Shown piece after piece: positions 7,163 to 10,698 of a DNA stretch of 10,698 nt. Position 1 is the stretch's first letter. Every line of letters starts with the position of its first letter. Source of the stretch: an uncultured Desulfovibrio sp. Lineage in GTDB: Bacteria > Desulfobacterota > Desulfovibrionia > Desulfovibrionales > Desulfovibrionaceae. The stretch lies in assembly GCA_945871415.1 (NCBI GenBank), contig CAMBWG010000043.1, forward strand, positions 1-10,698, given 5' to 3'. The position numbers were made by a program, and so were the translations under genes. The notes under the pieces were generated by a model, which ran no database searches, was not told the DNA's origin, and saw only the letters and a list, made by a program, of their open reading frames with translations.

Positions 7163-8575
7163 ATGATTCTTGCTGATGCCATAGCCGAAAAGGTGACTTC
7201 GCTTCTGGCAGAAATGTCCTCGTGGAAGGGGCTTGCCGGTTCCCAGTTTGTAAAGCAGCTGTCGATCTTTCTTGGCTGGTCAATAGAGGATGCTGCGCAC
7301 AAGGTTGAGCGGGCCATGCAGGAGAGTTTTTTAGACTCGGCGCTGAATCGCTCTTCGATTCTGGCTCATGGCGAGGGGATGGAGTACATGCCGCGCAAGC
7401 CGGTTCCGGCACAGGGGCGCATATCTATCCTGAATCAGGGGAAGCATCCCTTCACCATAGTGCGCGAGCGGGAGTTCATGTCGGACGCCAGAGTTGTTTT
7501 CACGCTCACGGACACGGTAGTCGTTCCCCCCGGAGAACGTATTGAGGCTTCGGTACAGCAGCGCAGCTGCCAGACTCTGGAGTTTGTCATCGACGAGCGC
7601 AGACCCTTCTATGAAATCCTCATGGGGCGGGATGTTTCGCCGCGCATTGTTTCATTCAGGGTTTTTGTGTCGGAAACTGGACAGGCGTTCCAGGAATGGA
7701 AATATGACCGCCTCTTAACCAACTCTTATCCTGATTCCCTTGTTTATGATGAGTTTTACCACTTCACGGACCAGATCGGTATCAGGTTCGGGAATGGGGA
7801 CTTCGGCAAAATCCCGGATGCCGGGGCGATTGTGCGCATCGAGCTGATTGAGACGGAAGGCGATATCGTGCTGCTGGAGAAGCAGAGCCTTTATCCCGTG
7901 GATGAAATCAGGGATGACACGGGGCAGATTGCTTCTGCGCAGATTCTGGTCTGCGAAACCATTCAGCATGGGGAAAACCAGGAGGATACGGAAGAAATGC
8001 GGCGCGACCTGCATTACGCGCCGGTCTACAACGAACGCCTCGTCTGGGACAATGATTATCGTTATTTCCTGCGCCGCAGGTTCCCGGAAATTGTCTTTGC
8101 CGTCGCCTGGGGCGAAGAAACGGCGGAAAAAATGTGGGGCTACCATCTGGAGCATATCAACAAAATCTGGATATGCGCCTACTCTCCCGACCGTGACATC
8201 AAGGATATGGCCATGGCCGCCGTGCGGGAGGTCCCCTTCATGTGCCGTAATTTCCAGTGGTATGAGCCGGAACATGTGCAGTTTTCCCTTCGCATACAGG
8301 GGCGCATCCTGAAAGACTGCATCCTGGCCGAAGTGCGCGAGGCCATTGTTCAAGCTCTTGATGTCGCTTATGGAAAATCTTCTCCGGCAAGACGCGACGT
8401 GGTTCTGGTGCATGAAGTGTATGAAGTCATCTCTTCCACTGGTTACTTTCAGAAAGATAGCGGCGCATGGTTTGAGATCGAGATCCGGGGACAGCCCAGG
8501 GCAGAGCTGATCTATCAGATGGTCAGCATCAGCATGGACGAAACGAGCATTGAGCTTGCCTATCTGGACGGATAA
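7163..8575 (+). CDS. Baseplate wedge protein, gp6 / baseplate J-like
   Basis: A 470-residue protein of the baseplate J family (P2 gpJ, Mu gp47, T4 gp6), which forms the wedge iris around the hub. Visible: an N-terminal helical part (AIAEKVTSLLAEMSSWKGL, FVKQLSIFLGWSIEDAAHK), a beta-rich middle, the IRFGNGDFGKIP motif at 207-218 (the family's FG-G-FG signature), and the NERLVWDNDYRYFLRRRFPEI segment followed by AVAWGEE, which matches the N-[ED]-R-x-V-x-x-x-D-Y signature before the C-terminal alpha/beta domain. The C-terminal segment around HVQFSLRIQGRI and LAEVREAIVQAL is a typical beta-strand then helix. Length lies between J-type (about 300-380) and T4 gp6 (about 660). AGGGG at 7153-7157 overlaps the gp25 stop, five bases before ATG 7163. 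Downstream is the only sizeable intergenic region of the window, so this may be the last gene before a regulatory break. Confidence 0.87.
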   Translation: MILADAIAEKVTSLLAEMSSWKGLAGSQFVKQLSIFLGWSIEDAAHKVERAMQESFLDSALNRSSILAHGEGMEYMPRKPVPAQGRISILNQGKHPFTIVREREFMSDARVVFTLTDTVVVPPGERIEASVQQRSCQTLEFVIDERRPFYEILMGRDVSPRIVSFRVFVSETGQAFQEWKYDRLLTNSYPDSLVYDEFYHFTDQIGIRFGNGDFGKIPDAGAIVRIELIETEGDIVLLEKQSLYPVDEIRDDTGQIASAQILVCETIQHGENQEDTEEMRRDLHYAPVYNERLVWDNDYRYFLRRRFPEIVFAVAWGEETAEKMWGYHLEHINKIWICAYSPDRDIKDMAMAAVREVPFMCRNFQWYEPEHVQFSLRIQGRILKDCILAEVREAIVQALDVAYGKSSPARRDVVLVHEVYEVISSTGYFQKDSGAWFEIEIRGQPRAELIYQMVSISMDETSIELAYLDG

Positions 8576-8585
8576 AAGTTCGCCT

Positions 8586-8630
8586 TTTCCATATTTGGCA
8601 GATATGGAAAGAAAATCTTTCCATATCTGC
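8586..8630 (+). repeat. Three-copy inverted element able to form two mutually exclusive hairpins
   Basis: Three copies of one short motif lie in alternating orientation: TTTCCATAT at 8586-8594, GCAGATATGGAAAG at 8598-8611 and CTTTCCATATCTGC at 8617-8630. The second and third are perfect 14-base reverse complements around an AAAAT loop, extended by G-U wobbles. The first can instead pair with the second over 9 bases around a 7-base loop. Because the middle copy is shared, only one hairpin can form at a time. No U-tract follows, so this is not a simple terminator. It could act as a switch or attenuator-like element ahead of the terminator, as an mRNA-processing or stabilising structure, or as a protein-binding site in DNA. 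Confidence 0.7.
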
Positions 8631-8642
8631 TGGCCCCTCATA

Positions 8643-8684
8643 CCCTTGCCGATAAGAATTCATTTTTCCGGCAAGGGGTTTTTT
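8643..8684 (+). terminator. Terminator-like hairpin overlapping the next ribosome binding site
   Basis: CCCTTGCCG at 8643-8651 pairs perfectly with CGGCAAGGG at 8669-8677 (9 bp) around a 17-base loop containing GAATTC, and six T follow at 8679-8684. This is the form of an intrinsic terminator, though the loop is long. The 3' arm and the next base form AAGGGG (8673-8678), which is also the ribosome binding site of the downstream TTG-start gene. The hairpin could therefore end wedge transcription, hide the ribosome site, or do both. Confidence 0.62.
8673..8678 (+). promoter_or_regulatory. Ribosome binding site inside the hairpin 3' arm
   Basis: AAGGGG is seven bases upstream of TTG 8686 and fixes that start: the frame has a TAA at 8653-8655 and no ATG or GTG between. 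Five of its six bases are paired in the hairpin described at 8643-8684, so initiation should be low unless the stem is opened, for example by a translating ribosome or by incomplete folding. Confidence 0.6.
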
Positions 8685-8685
8685 C

Positions 8686-9825
8686 TTGATTAAGTGGCTG
8701 TTCCGTCGCCTTACCACGGCCAAGGGCAAAGAAGCCCGGTGGGCCGATCTGGCAACCGCCATTGAAGGGGTATGGGAAGAGTATTTTGACCCATGCCTGT
8801 CTCGTCTTGAGCGACTGCGCTCCTCTTACCTTGCCGATGATCAGGATCTTGTACGGAAGATCCGGCAAATGGGGGACTATTTTTCTTTTGAGTTCCCCAA
8901 TGAGGCAGATCGCCCCATAGCCCTTGCCTGGCGACGTCTGGAGCTGGAATACAAGGATACGGAGCTTATCCTCCGGTCTGTATTCAGGCGTCATTTCGGC
9001 AATATGTCCGTAAACTGGCTTCCGATTTTTGCTCCTGTAGACATCCCTTACGGCACCGCTTTCATTCCTGCCGACGGCCCCTGGCCGGAGATTAAAAACA
9101 GTCCCCCCGATGGAATGTTTCTTACCTCTCGCGGGGTGCTGGGCATTGATTTAAGCTGCATCTTTGGTCTGCACCTGAGCAAGCAGGAGTTCCTCGACAG
9201 GGCAGAACCTCTGCTTTTGCGCACAAAGCCGCTGCATATCGTGTATGACGGGCCGTTATGGTACATCCGTTTCGATATACCTTTTGAAGCAGCATTTGAG
9301 CTTGTGCGTCACGAGACCATGTCGTGCTTTGAGTTGCAGTTTTCCACGATTGGCTCTCGCTTCGACATTATTCCTGCTGATGAGCGTCCCCTTGACAATG
9401 ACTTCGTGTGTTCTTGGGAAAGCCATAAGCGGATTTCCATTCCCTTTATCTCCGGCCCGCCATACTGGCGTCTCGACACTTTTCTTCCTCTTGAGGGAAT
9501 ACCGGAGCACTGGCTCCCTCTGGATATCGCCATTCCCGGGGCGGAAGACGAGTCGTCGCCTCTGCTTACTACCGTTTTTGCAGAAACTATTATTCAAGGG
9601 ATTAAATGTAATTTTTCATGCTGTCTTAATCAAACTGACAAGCTGAAAAAACGCATATTACATCCTGTGAAATTTCCTGTAGTAAGCGCTAATGCTTCAT
9701 CTGTAAATGAAAGTCATAGTAGTATTACATTCAATATTCCAGAATTAGATCAGCTTCCGTGCTTTGACGATATTCCAGCAGACTTCATGCCGCTTGATTC
9801 CTGCGGGGGGTATTTCCATGCCTGA
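8686..9825 (+). CDS. Tail protein I-like baseplate/fibre-attachment protein with variable C-terminus
   Basis: A 379-residue protein starting at TTG 8686. The N-terminal 120 residues (RWADLATAIEGVWEEYFDPC, LSRLERLRSSYLADDQDLVR, FPNEADRPIALAWRRLELEY, ELILRSVFRRHF) match the helical pattern of P2-I/Mu gp48-type tail proteins, which connect the J-type wedge protein to the fibres, and the position directly after the J-like gene fits. The middle is rich in Pro and aromatic residues (VNWLPIFAPVDIPYGTAFIP, GPPYWRLDTFLPL), suggesting beta domains. The last 75 residues or so are encoded by a distinctly AT-rich patch (about 9600-9780) and are Ser/Asn-rich with several Cys (FSCCLNQTDK), consistent with a swapped or fast-evolving segment. 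The stop overlaps the next start by 8 bases (ATGCCTGA). The family call is moderate: length exceeds P2 gpI (about 176 aa), so roughly half has no assigned role. Confidence 0.6.
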   Translation: MIKWLFRRLTTAKGKEARWADLATAIEGVWEEYFDPCLSRLERLRSSYLADDQDLVRKIRQMGDYFSFEFPNEADRPIALAWRRLELEYKDTELILRSVFRRHFGNMSVNWLPIFAPVDIPYGTAFIPADGPWPEIKNSPPDGMFLTSRGVLGIDLSCIFGLHLSKQEFLDRAEPLLLRTKPLHIVYDGPLWYIRFDIPFEAAFELVRHETMSCFELQFSTIGSRFDIIPADERPLDNDFVCSWESHKRISIPFISGPPYWRLDTFLPLEGIPEHWLPLDIAIPGAEDESSPLLTTVFAETIIQGIKCNFSCCLNQTDKLKKRILHPVKFPVVSANASSVNESHSSITFNIPELDQLPCFDDIPADFMPLDSCGGYFHA

Positions 9826-10258
9826 AACACAAAAAACGTATCAGCAGTCCAAGCTGCTTAACCGCTACTATGACAAAATAGGCAGGGCCGCGGTTGGGCA
9901 GGGGGCCTGTCCGCACTTTATTGAGTTCAGGGCGGGCTTTGGTCTGCTTGACGAGTGCGATCCCGGTGATCCGAAGCTCTTGCCTATCCCGCCGGATATG
10001 ACGGAAATCCCGCGGGAATTTTACCGAGGCCTTATTGAGGCTGAATACTCGAATGGAACAATTCTGTGTAAATGCGAGATTCCTATGGGGACAGTCTCTG
10101 AACCCACTCGCTATAATATGATAGGAATTTATGATCAGGATACAGAATTGATAGCCGTATGCACCATGCTCCCTGACTGGGTGACTCCCACAGAAATGAA
10201 TCGTGCCTACCCGGCTGTCATATTCCCCATAGAGACTGTCGGAGGGGACAATGCCTGA
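9818..10258 (+). CDS. Tail-collar fibre domain protein (stand-alone, 146 aa)
   Basis: A short protein resembling the phage tail-collar fibre N-terminal domain, which anchors fibres to the baseplate. It has a helical start (YQQSKLLNRYYDKIGRAAVG), then ACPHFIEFRAGFGLLDE, then a loop of Pro/Asp. After that come strands in the family order: YRGLIEAEYSNGTILCKCEI, then NMIGIYDQDTELIAVCTM (the usual 'G-[LI]-[YF]-D-x-[DE]-x-x-L-I-A-V' signature), and PAVIFPIE. In most phages this domain is the N-terminus of a long fibre protein; here it ends by itself. Start choice: ATG 9818 with CGGGGGG at 9804-9810; an in-frame ATG at 9764 would extend 54 bases into the previous gene without a better ribosome site. 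Both its ends use the same 8-base overlap, ATGCCTGA. It is likely a fibre adaptor between the I-like protein and downstream fibre genes. Confidence 0.65.
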   Translation: MPETQKTYQQSKLLNRYYDKIGRAAVGQGACPHFIEFRAGFGLLDECDPGDPKLLPIPPDMTEIPREFYRGLIEAEYSNGTILCKCEIPMGTVSEPTRYNMIGIYDQDTELIAVCTMLPDWVTPTEMNRAYPAVIFPIETVGGDNA

Positions 10259-10698
10259 TCTTGAATGCCAATCTCAACAAGGTTTGCGCCAGAGTGTACG
10301 CTGGGGCGAGCGCTATGTCTCCAGCGCACTCAATAAGAAATTTGCCGGAATCATCCCTGCGGGTATTTATCAAGGCTTCCACCTGCGTCCTGCCGGCCCG
10401 ATGCTTGTTGAGGCATACCACGGGGATGAGGGGCGCAGCGTGGCCATTGTCGAACGAGCTGGCTATTCGCTGACAATCATCATGGAAGACCCGATTGCCG
10501 TGCGCATCCCCGCGCCGGGCGAGTGGTTCATTGTTCTTGAAGCCTTCTATATTGAAACGCAGCCCGGTTATCAGCGGATTGTTGCACGCCAGAACAAAGA
10601 AGCCCATCACGTCGTACTGGGGAAAGTATCCGTACCGGCGGATAGCGATCTCGCTGCAATTCTACCGGAAGATGCCATCTCGGAAGACCTGCGTGAAG
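10251..10698 (+). CDS. Fibre-module protein, 5' part (runs off window end)
   Basis: An open frame begins at ATG 10251, five bases after GGAGG at 10241-10245, overlaps the preceding stop by 8 bases and stays open to the last base, giving at least 149 residues. The protein has an N-terminal helical start (QGLRQSVRWGERYVSSALNK), then a beta-rich domain with regular Gly turns (KFAGIIPAGIYQGFHLRPAG, VAIVERAGYSLTIIMEDPIA, GEWFIVLEAFYI, HHVVLGKVSVP) and an acidic end (EDAISEDLRE). The KKFAGIIPAGIYQGF turn and the alternating hydrophobic strands look like a baseplate-distal or fibre-shaft adaptor domain. I do not recognise a named family with confidence. Coupled translation with the collar-domain gene suggests the two work together, perhaps as a split fibre. 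The C-terminal part that would show receptor-binding or shaft repeats is not in the window. Confidence 0.68.
   Translation, partial: MPDLECQSQQGLRQSVRWGERYVSSALNKKFAGIIPAGIYQGFHLRPAGPMLVEAYHGDEGRSVAIVERAGYSLTIIMEDPIAVRIPAPGEWFIVLEAFYIETQPGYQRIVARQNKEAHHVVLGKVSVPADSDLAAILPEDAISEDLRE

Noticed and set aside
7715..8641. Minus-strand ORF (308 aa) opposite the gp6/J-like gene and into the intergenic region
   Set aside because: The opposite strand carries clear baseplate J motifs. The antisense product shows no recognisable domain, and the length is explained by the codon bias of the real gene.
8576..8690. Promoter in the intergenic region
   Set aside because: AT-rich hexamers exist (CATATT, TAAGAA), but none has a matching -35 at 16-18 bases, and the visible structure is better explained as RNA hairpins.
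9764..9817. Earlier ATG for the collar-domain gene at 9764
   Set aside because: It lies within the preceding gene without a good ribosome site, whereas ATG 9818 follows a strong G-rich site and forms the same overlap as the next junction.
10261..10473. ORF of 70 aa at the right end in another frame
   Set aside because: It is nested in the open-ended gene beginning at ATG 10251, which has a strong ribosome site and couples to the previous stop.

Overview
The window is a continuous piece of the tail-morphogenesis module of a contractile-tailed (myovirus-type) phage or prophage. All credible genes lie on the + strand, packed head to tail with gaps of a few bases or short overlaps, as in one late operon. 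Base composition is moderately G+C-rich, and codon use is broadly uniform except for an AT-rich patch near 9600-9780. The protein style (a P2/T4-hybrid baseplate set with a lysozyme-bearing tape measure) reminds me of prophages of Desulfovibrio-like bacteria. That host guess is an inference from memory, and no host gene, tRNA, integrase or attachment site is present to test it.

Left part (1-2825): the C-terminal end of an upstream tail gene, a tail-tube-like protein (178 aa), an unrecognised 186-aa protein with a helical C-terminus, a second tube-fold-like protein (220 aa, a candidate tube initiator or baseplate-proximal tube protein), and a 277-aa protein resembling the T4 gp26 / T4_baseplate family, which sits where tail-assembly chaperones normally sit.

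Middle (2740-6791): an overlapping reading frame offset by +1 from the 277-aa gene carries a short helical domain like the small chaperone extension usually found just before the tape measure gene. A run of five G at 2771-2775 is where a one-base slip would join the two frames. The tape measure protein follows (about 1261 aa), with hydrophobic segments, Trp residues at 11-residue spacings, and two apparent peptidoglycan-degrading domains: a lysozyme-like glycosidase and an NlpC/P60-type endopeptidase.

Right part (6807-10698): baseplate wedge genes gp25/W-like and gp6/J-like. A 110-base intergenic region follows, holding two mutually exclusive hairpins and a terminator-like hairpin whose 3' arm contains the ribosome binding site of the next gene. 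Then come a tail-protein-I-like gene with a TTG start, a short stand-alone protein like the tail-collar fibre N-terminal domain, and a further gene cut off by the window end.

The genes together would build the tube, set its length, carry cell-wall-degrading activity in the tube lumen or tip, assemble the wedge, and attach fibres. No recognisable hub or spike gene (gpD/gp27, gpV/gp5) lies between the tape measure and gp25, where P2-like phages would have them. I see no RNA genes, insertion sequences, CRISPR arrays or convincing promoters.
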